Origin: an uncultured Clostridia bacterium
Lineage (GTDB): Bacteria; Bacillota; Clostridia; Lachnospirales; CAG-274
Assembly (NCBI GenBank): GCA_947591605.1
Contig: CANQDF010000021.1
Location: 1 to 39,752 of the forward strand
DNA: 39,752 nt
Direction of reading: 5' to 3'
In this document: one piece after another, positions 16,450 to 25,150 of the stretch
How positions within the stretch are numbered: position 1 is the first letter of the stretch
How the letters are laid out: every line of letters begins with the position of its first letter
Notes under the pieces: model-generated
Databases searched by the model: none
What the model was told of the DNA's origin: nothing
Seen by the model: the letters and a program-made list of their open reading frames with translations, nothing else
Translations under genes and position numbers: made by a program

Positions 16450-19400
16450 TTAATTCTTTTCCACGCCGAGTGTAACGCTCTCGCCGTTTATATTCCACTC
16501 CTTGGTGTAGCCGCCCTTGCCTTTGACTATTTCCGTTGCAAGCACATCACCCGATATATTATCGCCGTTGCGTGCAAAAATGCCCTCTATAACATCGTTG
16601 CCCTCGTGATATACCTTTATGCGGTCAAGCACCTCAAAGCCTGCTTCCTTACGCATTGTCTGAAGCTTTGATATGAGCTCCCTTGCAAAGCCCTCCTCAA
16701 TAAGCTCCTCCGTAAGGTTTGTATCAAGCACCACGGTAGTGCCCTTGTCGGACTCGGAAACAAAACCCTCCAGCTTGGCTGTTTCGATAAGCAGATCGTC
16801 CTTTTCAAGCTCGATAGTCGTACCGTCGCTTACGGTAAAGCGCACCGCACCGGTATCGTTAAGCTCGTCCATAAGCTTTGTGCCGTCGCTTTCCTTAAGG
16901 TAACCGCTTATCTCGGGTATGAGCTTGCCGTACTTTTTGCCCAGCGTGCGCAGCTGAGGCTTGAAGGAATAGCTCGTAAATGACGACACATCGTCCCTGA
17001 ACTCAATATTTTTTACATTGAGCTCCTCACGGATAATATCAAGGTACATATCGTCAAGCTTTTTATCTGCCTTTATATACATATTGCCAATAGGCTGCCT
17101 GTTCTTTATATTTGCCGTATTTCTTGCCGCACGTCCGGCAACCACAGCCGAGAGAACAAGATCCATATTGTGTTCAAGCGCCGCATCTATCATACTCTCG
17201 TCGCATTCCGGATAGCTGCACAGATGTACGGACTTAGGCGCATCCTTTATCTGCTTTGCAACAAGATTTTGATAGATATTTTCCGACATGAAAGGCACAA
17301 ACGGTGCCGAAAGCTTGACCATAGTAGTAAGTACGGTATAAAGCGTCATATACGCATTTACCTTGTCCTGAGGCATATCCTTGCCCCAGAAGCGCTCACG
17401 GCTGCGGCGTACATACCAATTGGACAGATCGTCCACAAAATCCGCCATAGCCCTTGAGGACTCGGTTATCTTGTAGCTGTCAAGGCAGCCGTCAACATAT
17501 TTTACAAGTGTATTGAGCTTTGAAAGCACCCACTTATCCATTGCGGAAAGCTTGTCATATTCAAGCTTGTAATTGTTTGGATCAAAGTTGTCTATATTTG
17601 CATACAGAACAAAGAACGCATATGTGTTCCACAGCGTACCCATAAACTTGCTCTGCGCCTCATCCACAGCCTTGTCATAAAAACGGTTTGGCAGCCATGG
17701 CGAGCTGTTGGTATAAAAATACCATCTCACGGCGTCTGCGCCCTGCTTGTCAAGCACCGTCCATGGGTCTACCACATTGCCCAGGTGCTTTGACATCTTT
17801 CTGCCGTCCTTATCCTGTACAAGCCCAAGCACGATAACGTTTTTATAAGGGCTCTTATCAAAAATAAGGGTAGATATGGCCATAAGGGTATAGAACCATC
17901 CTCTTGTCTGGTCGATAGCCTCGGATATAAAGTCCGCAGGGAAGTTTTGATCGAATATCTCCTTGTTTTCAAAAGGATAATGCCACTGTGCAAAAGGCAT
18001 GGAGCCCGAGTCAAACCAGCAGTCTATTACCTCGGTCACCCTGTGCATATCACCGCCGCACTCGGGGCATTTAAGCAGCACCTCGTCTATATAAGGACGA
18101 TGGAGCTCAATATCCTCGGGGCAGTTGTCACTCATTGCCTTAAGCTCCTCTATGGAACCTATAAGGTGCTTATGGCCGCACTTACACTCCCATATAGGCA
18201 GCGGAGTGCCCCAGTAACGCTCACGGGAAAGACCCCAGTCTATAACGTTTTCAAGGAAGTTGCCAAAGCGTCCGTTTTTGATATTGTCGGGTATCCAATT
18301 TACGGTATCGTTGTTCTTTAAAAGCCTGTCACGCACCTTTGACATCTCGATAAACCAAGTGTCACGGGCATAATAAAGCAGCGGTGTATCGCATCTCCAG
18401 CAGAAGGGATAATCATGCTCAAAAGGCAGAGCGGCAAACAGCTTTCCGCTTTCCTCAAGCCTTTTTAATATCTCCTTGTCGCCGTCCTTTACAAATACGC
18501 CTGCAAGACCCTCAACCTCCTCGGTAAAGCAGCCCTGATCGTTTACAAGCTGAACAAAAGGCAGGTCATAGCGTCTGCCCACCTGTGCGTCGTCCTCACC
18601 GAAGGCGGGAGCAATATGCACTATGCCTGTACCGTCCGTAAGTGTTACATAATCCGCCTCAACAACGTAAAATGCCTTTTTGTCGGGCTTTGCATAAGGG
18701 AAAAGAGGCTCGTACTCGGTGCCTACAAGGTCCTGACCGAGATATGTTTCAATTACCTCATAGCCGTCCTTAAGTATCTCGTCAAGCAGCGCCTCAGCCA
18801 TAATATAAACTCTGCCGTCCTCTGCCTTTACCTTGGAATAGTTTTCCCTCTTGTTTACGCAGAGAGCAACATTTGAGGGCAGCGTCCATGGCGTGGTCGT
18901 CCACGCAAGGAAGTAGGCATTGTCCTCGCCCTTTACCGCAAAGCGTGCTATACAAGAGGTTTCCTTGACCTTTTTGTAGCCCTGTGCAACCTCATGGCTG
19001 GAAAGCGCTGTGCCGCAGCGTGGGCAGTATGGCACTATCTTGTGACCCTTGTATATAAGGCCCTTGTCCCATATCTGTCTTAAAGCCCACCATACGGACT
19101 CTATATAGCTGTTGTGGTAGGTAACATAGGGGTTATCCATATCTGCCCAGAAGCCTACCCTGTCGCTCATATCCCTCCAAAGGCTCTCGTAGGTAAATAC
19201 GGAGTCCTTGCATTTGCGTATAAACGGTTCAATGCCGTAGCTCTCTATCTGAGGCTTGCCGCTTATGCCAAGCTGCTTTTCCACCTCCAGCTCAACGGGC
19301 AGGCCGTGTGTATCCCAGCCCGCTTTGCGCAGCACCTTATAGCCCTTCATGGTTTTGTAGCGTGGTATAAGATCCTTGATAACTCTTGTTAAGATGTGTC

Positions 19401-19569
19401 CTATATGAGGCTTTCCGTTGGCAGTCGGAGGACCGTCATAGAAAGTGAATACCGGACAGTTTTCTCTTGCCTTGATACTTTCGCCGAAGATGTCGTTCTC
19501 CTTCCAGAAGGCAAGGATCTCCTTTTCTCTTTCGACAAAGTTCAGCTTTGTACTTACTTTATCGTACAC
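16450..19569 (-). CDS. ileS: Isoleucyl-tRNA synthetase, long (IleS2-like) form
   Basis: It charges tRNA-Ile with isoleucine. The GTG at 19569 is chosen as start: a GGGAGG site stands 8 bp before it, the protein then begins MYDKVSTKLNFVEREKEIL like its relatives, and longer frames run into the T-box RNA. The 1039-residue length exceeds the about 930 of ordinary bacterial IleS and fits the second type, which is often resistant to mupirocin. Motifs: HIGH at 55-58, editing-domain WTTTPWTLPSN and GTGIVHIAPAFGEDD, and KMSKH in place of the common KMSKS. The C-terminal extension has no cysteine-rich zinc cluster like that of type 1 enzymes. The gene stands alone with its own T-box leader and terminator. 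Confidence 0.95.
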   Translation of the reverse strand: MYDKVSTKLNFVEREKEILAFWKENDIFGESIKARENCPVFTFYDGPPTANGKPHIGHILTRVIKDLIPRYKTMKGYKVLRKAGWDTHGLPVELEVEKQLGISGKPQIESYGIEPFIRKCKDSVFTYESLWRDMSDRVGFWADMDNPYVTYHNSYIESVWWALRQIWDKGLIYKGHKIVPYCPRCGTALSSHEVAQGYKKVKETSCIARFAVKGEDNAYFLAWTTTPWTLPSNVALCVNKRENYSKVKAEDGRVYIMAEALLDEILKDGYEVIETYLGQDLVGTEYEPLFPYAKPDKKAFYVVEADYVTLTDGTGIVHIAPAFGEDDAQVGRRYDLPFVQLVNDQGCFTEEVEGLAGVFVKDGDKEILKRLEESGKLFAALPFEHDYPFCWRCDTPLLYYARDTWFIEMSKVRDRLLKNNDTVNWIPDNIKNGRFGNFLENVIDWGLSRERYWGTPLPIWECKCGHKHLIGSIEELKAMSDNCPEDIELHRPYIDEVLLKCPECGGDMHRVTEVIDCWFDSGSMPFAQWHYPFENKEIFDQNFPADFISEAIDQTRGWFYTLMAISTLIFDKSPYKNVIVLGLVQDKDGRKMSKHLGNVVDPWTVLDKQGADAVRWYFYTNSSPWLPNRFYDKAVDEAQSKFMGTLWNTYAFFVLYANIDNFDPNNYKLEYDKLSAMDKWVLSKLNTLVKYVDGCLDSYKITESSRAMADFVDDLSNWYVRRSRERFWGKDMPQDKVNAYMTLYTVLTTMVKLSAPFVPFMSENIYQNLVAKQIKDAPKSVHLCSYPECDESMIDAALEHNMDLVLSAVVAGRAARNTANIKNRQPIGNMYIKADKKLDDMYLDIIREELNVKNIEFRDDVSSFTSYSFKPQLRTLGKKYGKLIPEISGYLKESDGTKLMDELNDTGAVRFTVSDGTTIELEKDDLLIETAKLEGFVSESDKGTTVVLDTNLTEELIEEGFARELISKLQTMRKEAGFEVLDRIKVYHEGNDVIEGIFARNGDNISGDVLATEIVKGKGGYTKEWNINGESVTLGVEKN

Positions 19570-19584
19570 AATAAAACCTCCCAA

Positions 19585-19846
19585 TAAAAAAAATAAAAGC
19601 CACACACCCACCACAGGGCGCATAGCTTGCACGGTACCACCTGAATTAGCGGATAAAGCATCCGCCATCTCTGTATCCTTAACGAGGATAAGCCGTCAGA
19701 GCCTACTTGCAGATAAGTTTTCGGTCTGCCGCTCGGGGGTGATATTCGCTTAAAATGCCTCTGCCGGGCTCGCACCCTCTCCGGCTCGCTTTGAGATAGC
19801 GGTATTAAGCTACTGTCCCCGTCAATGCGTTTTACTGACATTTATC
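19585..19846 (-). ncRNA. T-box leader of ileS
   Basis: The minus-strand leader senses uncharged tRNA-Ile and controls ileS by antitermination. Stem I carries the usual GGACAGTAGC segment and the loop GAGAGGGTGCGAGCC. The specifier loop reads GAATATCACC, with ATC as the isoleucine codon. The T-box itself, AGGTGGTACCGTG, covers about 19630-19642. The terminator stem pairs CTATGCGCCC (19616-19625) with GGGTGTGTGG (19600-19609), using several G-T pairs, and is followed by a T-run at 19585-19598. The first residues of a longer ileS reading frame would fall inside this RNA. Confidence 0.95.
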
Positions 19847-19875
19847 ATTATACCCATTTTAACGATATTTGTAAA
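19847..19875 (-). promoter_or_regulatory. Promoter of the ileS T-box transcript
   Basis: TTTACA (19870-19875) and TATAAT (19847-19852) on the minus strand are 17 bp apart, placing the RNA start just before the first stem of the T-box. Confidence 0.85.
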
Positions 19876-19951
19876 GTAAAAATTTTAAATTTTTGTTAAT
19901 TTTTTGCTGCCCGCAAATGTTTGCAAAAAGCAGTAAAATACAACAAAATCC

Positions 19952-19980
19952 TTGCAAATCTATCATAAATGTGATAAAAT
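19952..19980 (+). promoter_or_regulatory. Promoter of the diguanylate cyclase gene
   Basis: TTGCAA (19952-19957) and TAAAAT (19975-19980) are separated by 17 bp. The start codon lies 34 bp past the -10 box. It diverges from the ileS promoter. Confidence 0.75.
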
Positions 19981-20014
19981 TTTATAAGTATAAGTATTTG
20001 AGGAGATTGGTTCT

Positions 20015-21796
20015 ATGGGAGATAAAATTGACGAATATGCTCTGACCAAATTTGATATTGAAAAGGCCTTCACCTATGCCGACGAGGATATGAATTTTGT
20101 AAACGGCGATGAGGATTTTTACCGCTTCTTCGGCAGTGAACGCACCTACCAGAGCATTTTTAGGGTTGTTGAAGCCGATGATGTGCCTGCCCTTAAACAG
20201 GCGCTTGCGGATATAGACAAAAAAGGCACCGTGTACTTTAACACAAAAATGAAGCGTGTTGACGGCGCCAAGCGCAGCGTTGCGCTCAAAATAAGCCTTT
20301 TGCCCGATAAAAACGATGTCGGCTGCAAATACACCGTGGAAATGATAGATACCGAAAACTCCCACAATTACATAGCCGAGCTGGAGCTTGAATGCGCAAA
20401 ATACAAAAGTGTATTGAGCGATTTTAACAGCCGACTTTTTGAGTACGATCCCTCCACAGACGAATTTACCGTATTTTCAATACGTTTTGCCTCCAAGGAG
20501 GTCATATTTTCCGCAAAGCTTGACGACATAATGAGCAGCAAGCAGTCCGACGACACCTCGGAGGAGGATGCGGCAGAGCTTATGCTCTTCTGCAATGCGC
20601 TTAAAAACAGCGAAATATATATCGAAAACACATTTTCCAAAAATCCCTTTACAGACGAGGGGGAAAACGGCTGTGTATTCAGAGGCAGCAGAATTGCGCT
20701 GCATGACGGGCGTGTACTTTCGGCAGGCAGCATAACAAGCTCCGGTAAGGACTTTACATACGCCGCCAACATAAACGACCTGGATATGATGACGGGTCTG
20801 CTGAACAAAAGGGCTATCCTTGACATAGCCAGGACCTCTGTTGAAAAGGAAAAATATAAGCAGGTATTTCTGGTTATGATAGACCTTGACAACTTCAAGC
20901 TTGTAAACGATACCTACGGGCATATGATGGGCGACGAGGTAATAAAAAAGGCAGCCAACATTATAAAAACCGCAGTAGGCAGCCATGGCTGGGTAGGACG
21001 TTTCGGCGGAGATGAATTTTTTGCCGTAATGCACGACCTTGGTGCGGAGGGAGATCTGCGTGCCGTGCTGCGTACCATCTTTAACGATATGGAAAACTGC
21101 TATAAGGATAAGTTTGAGGGCTTCAATATTTCCTGTTCGATGGGCATTGCGGAATATCCACGCAACGGCACAAACTACGAGCTGCTGTTCAAAAAAGCCG
21201 ACAGAGGCGTTTACATTGCCAAAAAGAAGGGCAAAAAGCGCTATATTATCTATAAAGAGGATATACACGGCGATATTGACCTTAACTCCAAAAACGAGGA
21301 CTATGTGCTGGACACTCAGCAGTTTGCAGGCGACATAAAGAGCTACAAGCTTATGCGTGACAACATAGCAAGGCTTGCAACAGAGGGCACATCCGCCATA
21401 GACGGGTTTATCAACGGCATAATAGAGGCATACAACCTTAACGGCATAAGCCTTTACGCAGGCGAGGACTTTAAGCTTGTCAAGCAGTGGGGCAGCTATA
21501 CACGCCCTATGGAAAGCGCAGATTATTTAAAGCACAGTATGGGGCTTATGCGCTTTAACAGCAAAGACATATTCTGGGAGAACAATGTGGAATCAAACGG
21601 ATTTTTTGTACCCATAATAAATAATCGTCTTCTGGAGCATCTTATATACTCTACGGTGCAGTGTATGATACATTGCGACGGCAGGCTTGCCGCACTTATG
21701 ACCTTTGATATGGAGCAGTGCCGCCGCAACTGGACGGAGGAGGATACGCACTTTTTCGGCATAGTGGCACAGACGGTAGGCTCTATGCTTATATAA
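20015..21796 (+). CDS. Soluble diguanylate cyclase with PAS-like and GAF-like flanks
   Basis: It should make cyclic di-GMP from two GTP. The start at 20015 follows a GAGGAG site. In the 593-residue protein, residues 1 to about 120 look PAS-like, and a second sensor-like region covers about 130-255. The GGDEF domain runs about 258-415, with LDMMTGLLNKRA, MIDLDNFKLVNDTYGH and the intact active loop FGGDEFF (GGDEF at 331-335). There is no RxxD product-inhibition site 5 residues before GGDEF: the sequence is HGWVGRFGGDEF. The C-terminal part (about 440-593) resembles a GAF domain. No membrane segment or signal peptide is visible, so it is cytoplasmic. No EAL or HD-GYP partner lies nearby. It is a single-gene unit with its own promoter and terminator. 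Confidence 0.9.
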   Translation: MGDKIDEYALTKFDIEKAFTYADEDMNFVNGDEDFYRFFGSERTYQSIFRVVEADDVPALKQALADIDKKGTVYFNTKMKRVDGAKRSVALKISLLPDKNDVGCKYTVEMIDTENSHNYIAELELECAKYKSVLSDFNSRLFEYDPSTDEFTVFSIRFASKEVIFSAKLDDIMSSKQSDDTSEEDAAELMLFCNALKNSEIYIENTFSKNPFTDEGENGCVFRGSRIALHDGRVLSAGSITSSGKDFTYAANINDLDMMTGLLNKRAILDIARTSVEKEKYKQVFLVMIDLDNFKLVNDTYGHMMGDEVIKKAANIIKTAVGSHGWVGRFGGDEFFAVMHDLGAEGDLRAVLRTIFNDMENCYKDKFEGFNISCSMGIAEYPRNGTNYELLFKKADRGVYIAKKKGKKRYIIYKEDIHGDIDLNSKNEDYVLDTQQFAGDIKSYKLMRDNIARLATEGTSAIDGFINGIIEAYNLNGISLYAGEDFKLVKQWGSYTRPMESADYLKHSMGLMRFNSKDIFWENNVESNGFFVPIINNRLLEHLIYSTVQCMIHCDGRLAALMTFDMEQCRRNWTEEDTHFFGIVAQTVGSMLI

Positions 21797-21813
21797 CACA
21801 GTTTAAAGCAATT

Positions 21814-21883
21814 AAAAAATCCGGAGTCGGTATGGTGTACCAACCCTTTGGGGCGGTACATAATACGGGCTGCGGATTTTTTT
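21814..21883 (+). terminator. Long near-continuous hairpin after the diguanylate cyclase gene
   Basis: aaaaaatccg (21814-21823) pairs with cggatttttt (21873-21882), and pairing continues inward through gtat/atac, tgtacc/ggtaca and ccc/ggg around a ttt loop, broken only by small symmetric internal loops. The T-run makes it a terminator. At 70 nt it is much longer than needed. Confidence 0.8.
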
Positions 21884-21920
21884 ATTGCCCTGTCTGCTCA
21901 CGGTAAGTTAATGCCGTGGG

Positions 21921-21964
21921 TTAAAAAAGCTGCCGCTCGACAGTCACACATCAAGCGGCAGCCC
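21921..21964 (-). terminator. Terminator of the surface-polymer operon
   Basis: On the minus strand GCTGCCGCT (21954-21962) pairs with AGCGGCAGC (21929-21937), followed by TTTTTT (21923-21928). It begins 15 bp after the stop codon of the SLH-domain gene, the last gene of the operon. Confidence 0.9.
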
Positions 21965-21979
21965 GTTATTATTTAAACA

Positions 21980-23749
21980 TCAGTCGTCCAGGTTTGTAGG
22001 TGCCAGCACACCGCCGTTCTGCAATGCGTAGGTACCGTCATTGAGGTAATCGTTTAAATGGTTTGATGCGTTGTAATAAATGGTAGCGCCGTTATCGTCT
22101 ATTACCTTGCTGAAGTTGCGGTCCTCGCCTATCCTGTAGGAGTCCTCATCGTCCGCAAATATAAGCGCATCTATATAGCAGTCGTCGGTAAGCTCCAAAA
22201 GGCTGTCGCTGCTGAGCTTGACATTTATGCTCCTTGCATCGTTTTCATAATTGAGCACGCCCTTGAAGCTGCCGCCGTTTGTAAGATCAAGCGTTACAAC
22301 CGACATATCGTCTGCCTTTATTTTTCCCTCAAGCCTCTGACCGTTAAGCACAAGATCTATCTCGCTCTCACGGATACCCTTGTTATAGGTATAGCCTGTT
22401 TCAAGTATATTATCGTAGCCCTCAAGCTTTACATTATTAAAGTTGATGACTGCGCTTGCATTTTCCACCCTTATGGCTGTACCGTTTTTGTCACCCTTGA
22501 AGGTGGTATCCGTCAGGTTGATGACAGCCTTATCATAGCTGTTGTCGTTTGAAATAAGTATACCGCAGTTTTTGCCCTCCGTAACTATATCCGATGCGGA
22601 TATATCCGTCAGGCTGTCGCCGTAAAGCTTTATTGCCTCGCTCTTTGCCGACTGTACGGTAGAATCGTTTATTTTGATCTCGCCGCCGTTTTCCACAGCC
22701 CTGCTGTTTTCGTATCTGGAAAATACCTTTGAGCTGTTTATCTCTGCCTTGCTGTCACTGTCAACATAAACACCCACCGCACCGGATGCGCTTGCATTTA
22801 TATCGACGTTTGTAAGCTCTGCCTCTGCGCCTCTTACTACCTTCACAGCACTGCTGTCCTTGCCCGAAACGGCTACCGTACTGTCCGATATATCGGCGCT
22901 TGTACCGCTGCCCGTTACCGTAATGCCGTCACCGCTGCTTACGCTTACAGCCGCACCGTCTATTTCCTCCGAGGCACCGTCAGCTACAGTATAGGTGTCT
23001 GTTATTCTTTCGGCAGGCTTTTTATCCTCCTTTGGCGCTTCGGGTGCGGGATCATCCGCAGTCGGCTTGCTTACCTGAGTACTTATGCTTGCAGAAGAAC
23101 CGCTCTCTTTGTATACATTTATTGCATTTGTAAGCATTACAGCCATCTCTGCCCTGGTAACCGTATTGTTTGGGTTTAAAAGACCGCCGTAGCCGTTTAT
23201 TATGCCTAGCTTTGTAAGCGTACCCACAGCAATTTTATCCTGCACGTTAAGCAAAAGATAGCTGTCCGTATACATGGAAACATCCGTAGAACCGCTGCTG
23301 CCTATACAATTGTAAAGGCTCATTGTGTTATAGAGCATCTTAAAGGCGTCAAGCCTCTTTAACGGCTGCTGAGGCTGAAACAGAGGCACATCGTCTATAA
23401 TGCCGTTGCCCCTTGCATTGGTAACCGCTTCATAGTAGTAATCTTCGCTTTTAACATCGACAAATCCGTACAATTTTTTGGATATTTCGGGGTAATGGAA
23501 TGCGTTTTGCAGCATAAGCACAAAATCGCCTCTCTCCATAAGGTTTTCGGGGGCAAATCTGTTATCGCCCACTCCCCTTACAACACCGGCCTCGTACAGC
23601 CCGTCAACCTCGTCTACTGCCCAAAAGCCATAGCTTTGCGCATTCATATCCACAAAGTAGCGTGACTGCGCCACATCCGCCGTAACAGGCACAGACAGCA
23701 TTAACGCCGCCATAGCCGCCGCAGCGGAAGCAACAAAAAATCTTTTCAT
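21980..23749 (-). CDS. SLH-domain surface protein with a repetitive beta-helix-like region
   Basis: A 589-residue exported protein. Signal peptide about 1-24. Three SLH repeats follow (about 32-85, 95-147, 160-212), each ending in a motif such as MERGDFVLML, LKRLDAFKML and VTRAEMAVML; such domains bind pyruvylated secondary cell wall polymer. A low-complexity Pro/Lys/Ala linker (about 220-247) leads to a region rich in Ser, Asp, Val and Asn with a regular alternation (ISDSTVAVSG, INSSKVFS, INDSTVQS, INLTDTTFKG), which looks like a right-handed parallel beta-helix. No catalytic residues are recognisable. The start at 23749 has a GGGAGG site. It is the last gene of the operon, 25 bp after tagA, with csaB two genes further up, so anchor and anchoring chemistry are encoded together. 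Confidence 0.87.
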   Translation of the reverse strand: MKRFFVASAAAAMAALMLSVPVTADVAQSRYFVDMNAQSYGFWAVDEVDGLYEAGVVRGVGDNRFAPENLMERGDFVLMLQNAFHYPEISKKLYGFVDVKSEDYYYEAVTNARGNGIIDDVPLFQPQQPLKRLDAFKMLYNTMSLYNCIGSSGSTDVSMYTDSYLLLNVQDKIAVGTLTKLGIINGYGGLLNPNNTVTRAEMAVMLTNAINVYKESGSSASISTQVSKPTADDPAPEAPKEDKKPAERITDTYTVADGASEEIDGAAVSVSSGDGITVTGSGTSADISDSTVAVSGKDSSAVKVVRGAEAELTNVDINASASGAVGVYVDSDSKAEINSSKVFSRYENSRAVENGGEIKINDSTVQSAKSEAIKLYGDSLTDISASDIVTEGKNCGILISNDNSYDKAVINLTDTTFKGDKNGTAIRVENASAVINFNNVKLEGYDNILETGYTYNKGIRESEIDLVLNGQRLEGKIKADDMSVVTLDLTNGGSFKGVLNYENDARSINVKLSSDSLLELTDDCYIDALIFADDEDSYRIGEDRNFSKVIDDNGATIYYNASNHLNDYLNDGTYALQNGGVLAPTNLDD

Positions 23750-23774
23750 ATTAACTTCTCCTCCCTTAAAAAAT

Positions 23775-24497
23775 TTATTTTTTTGAAAACATTACCTTTA
23801 TCATAAACAACGGAAGCTGCAGCATCCTTACAAAACGGCTCGGCTGCGTGATAAGCCTGTGGAACCACTCAAGACCCAGCTTTATAAAAATATCCGGGGC
23901 ACGCTTCACCCTGCCGCTCATTACATCAAAGCTGCCGCCTACGCCTATCGCTGTTTTGACATTCAACTCGGGCAAATGGCTGTATATCCATTTTTCCTGC
24001 TTGGGAAAGCCTGTACCCACAAGCAGCAGATCCGGAGAGAGGGCATTTATCTCGTCTATTATCTCTCTCTCACGCTTTTCGTCAAAATAACCGTTTGCAC
24101 AGCCTGCTATTTTAAGCCCCTTATGCCTTTCCTCCATCTCACGCCTTGCAGTATCGGTAACACCGGGGGCGCCGCCGAAGAAGTACACGCTCCTGTCCTT
24201 GTCCTTTATGCGTTCAAAGACCGCCTGAACCGTATCGTAGCCCGCCACCCTCTCCTTGATGGGGTGTTTTTTTATTCTGCTTGCATAAATTATACCTATC
24301 CCGTCGGGAATATTCATATCCGATCCGTTAAGTATCCTGTTAAATTCCGCATCCTTCTGCGCCAGCATGACCATCTCGGGGTTGGGCGTAAAAACCATAT
24401 GCTTATCCTCACCGTCAAGGTAAGAGCATATAATATCCACCGCCTCCGACGGGCTGACATTTGCAAAAGGGACGCCCAGTATATCGACCTTATCCAT
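23775..24497 (-). CDS. tagA: WecG/TagA/CpsF-family glycosyltransferase
   Basis: A 240-residue GT26 enzyme. TagA and its relatives transfer N-acetylmannosamine, or its uronic acid, onto a lipid-linked GlcNAc at the inner face of the membrane, an early step in wall-polymer synthesis. Family motifs are VDILGVPF at the start, VFTPNPEMVM, IPDGIGIIYASR, YFFGGAPGV, and LLLVGTGFPKQEKWI, then GVGGSFDVMSGRVKRAP. A hydrophobic, basic C-terminal helix (LQLPLFMIKVMFSKK) fits membrane attachment. The start at 24497 has an AGAGG site. With the WecC-like dehydrogenase upstream it suggests a ManNAc/ManNAcA-containing polymer, although no wecB epimerase is in view. Confidence 0.9.
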   Translation of the reverse strand: MDKVDILGVPFANVSPSEAVDIICSYLDGEDKHMVFTPNPEMVMLAQKDAEFNRILNGSDMNIPDGIGIIYASRIKKHPIKERVAGYDTVQAVFERIKDKDRSVYFFGGAPGVTDTARREMEERHKGLKIAGCANGYFDEKREREIIDEINALSPDLLLVGTGFPKQEKWIYSHLPELNVKTAIGVGGSFDVMSGRVKRAPDIFIKLGLEWFHRLITQPSRFVRMLQLPLFMIKVMFSKK

Positions 24498-24527
24498 AAA
24501 AACCTCTTGCTTTCGGTAATATCGGGA

Positions 24528-25055
24528 TCACTTTATCTCGTATTCTCCCTTTACAAGGAACCATGCTGCCTCTGTGACCTTAACGCCTCTGCCGTCGCTG
24601 CGGGGCACTATGAGCAGATGATTTTTGACAGCCGCACCGCCGTTTTTAAGCTCGCCGCCTGTGGTAATATCCGCAATGCCCTCCGCACCGGGTATTACCG
24701 CACTGCCCTTGCCTGCACGCAGTATAAGCTCGGTACCCTCGCCGCCGTATATGGTCTGACCTACGGCAACACTTACGGGCACATAGGAATTTACCGCAAC
24801 GGCGCCGCCCGTCACATCGCCTGCATTGATACGGTTAATTACCTCGTTTACTATGGCTTCACTGTCTGCCGCAGAGCCGCCGCCTGTTCCGTTGGCATTT
24901 ATCAGCGTAAGCACCTGCTCTATTTTGCTGTCAACATAGCTTTTTGATACAAGCGGGTCGCTCTCGGTACCTACGGTGGCAGCAAATACTGCGGTACCAC
25001 CCGCAATTATACAGGCTGCCGCCGCTATCTGCACAGCCGGGATCAATTTTTTCAT
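24528..25055 (-). CDS. Small secreted or membrane-anchored protein of unknown function
   Basis: A 175-residue protein with an N-terminal hydrophobic segment (about 5-25) ending near VFAATVG, so exported or anchored. A short helical stretch with SDPLVSKSYVD and SKIEQVLTLI follows. After a Gly/Ser-rich linker comes a compact domain with GGEGTELILRAGKGSAV and NHLLIVPRSDGRGV. I recognise this layout from uncharacterised Firmicutes proteins, but I know no function. The ATG at 25055 has a GGAGGTG site. It lies between csaB and tagA in the same direction; the GEGTELILRAGKG part might bind a surface partner. Confidence 0.75.
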   Translation of the reverse strand: MKKLIPAVQIAAAACIIAGGTAVFAATVGTESDPLVSKSYVDSKIEQVLTLINANGTGGGSAADSEAIVNEVINRINAGDVTGGAVAVNSYVPVSVAVGQTIYGGEGTELILRAGKGSAVIPGAEGIADITTGGELKNGGAAVKNHLLIVPRSDGRGVKVTEAAWFLVKGEYEIK

Positions 25056-25150
25056 TTAAACACCTCCGCTTTTTATATTGTAATTGTAACCGCCGGACTT
25101 TTTAAAGCCCGTGCCGGTTTGTGTTTTTGATTGCCGCAAAGGCTCCTTTG

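Noticed and set aside
23859..24947. Open frame of about 362 codons on the plus strand
   Set aside because: It is antisense across tagA and the small secreted gene and spans their intergenic gap, so it cannot be a conserved gene alongside them.
25056..25150. Possible terminator between csaB and the small secreted gene
   Set aside because: A stem (CGGGCTT with AAGTCCG) is present on the minus strand, but no T-run follows, so the genes are taken as cotranscribed.
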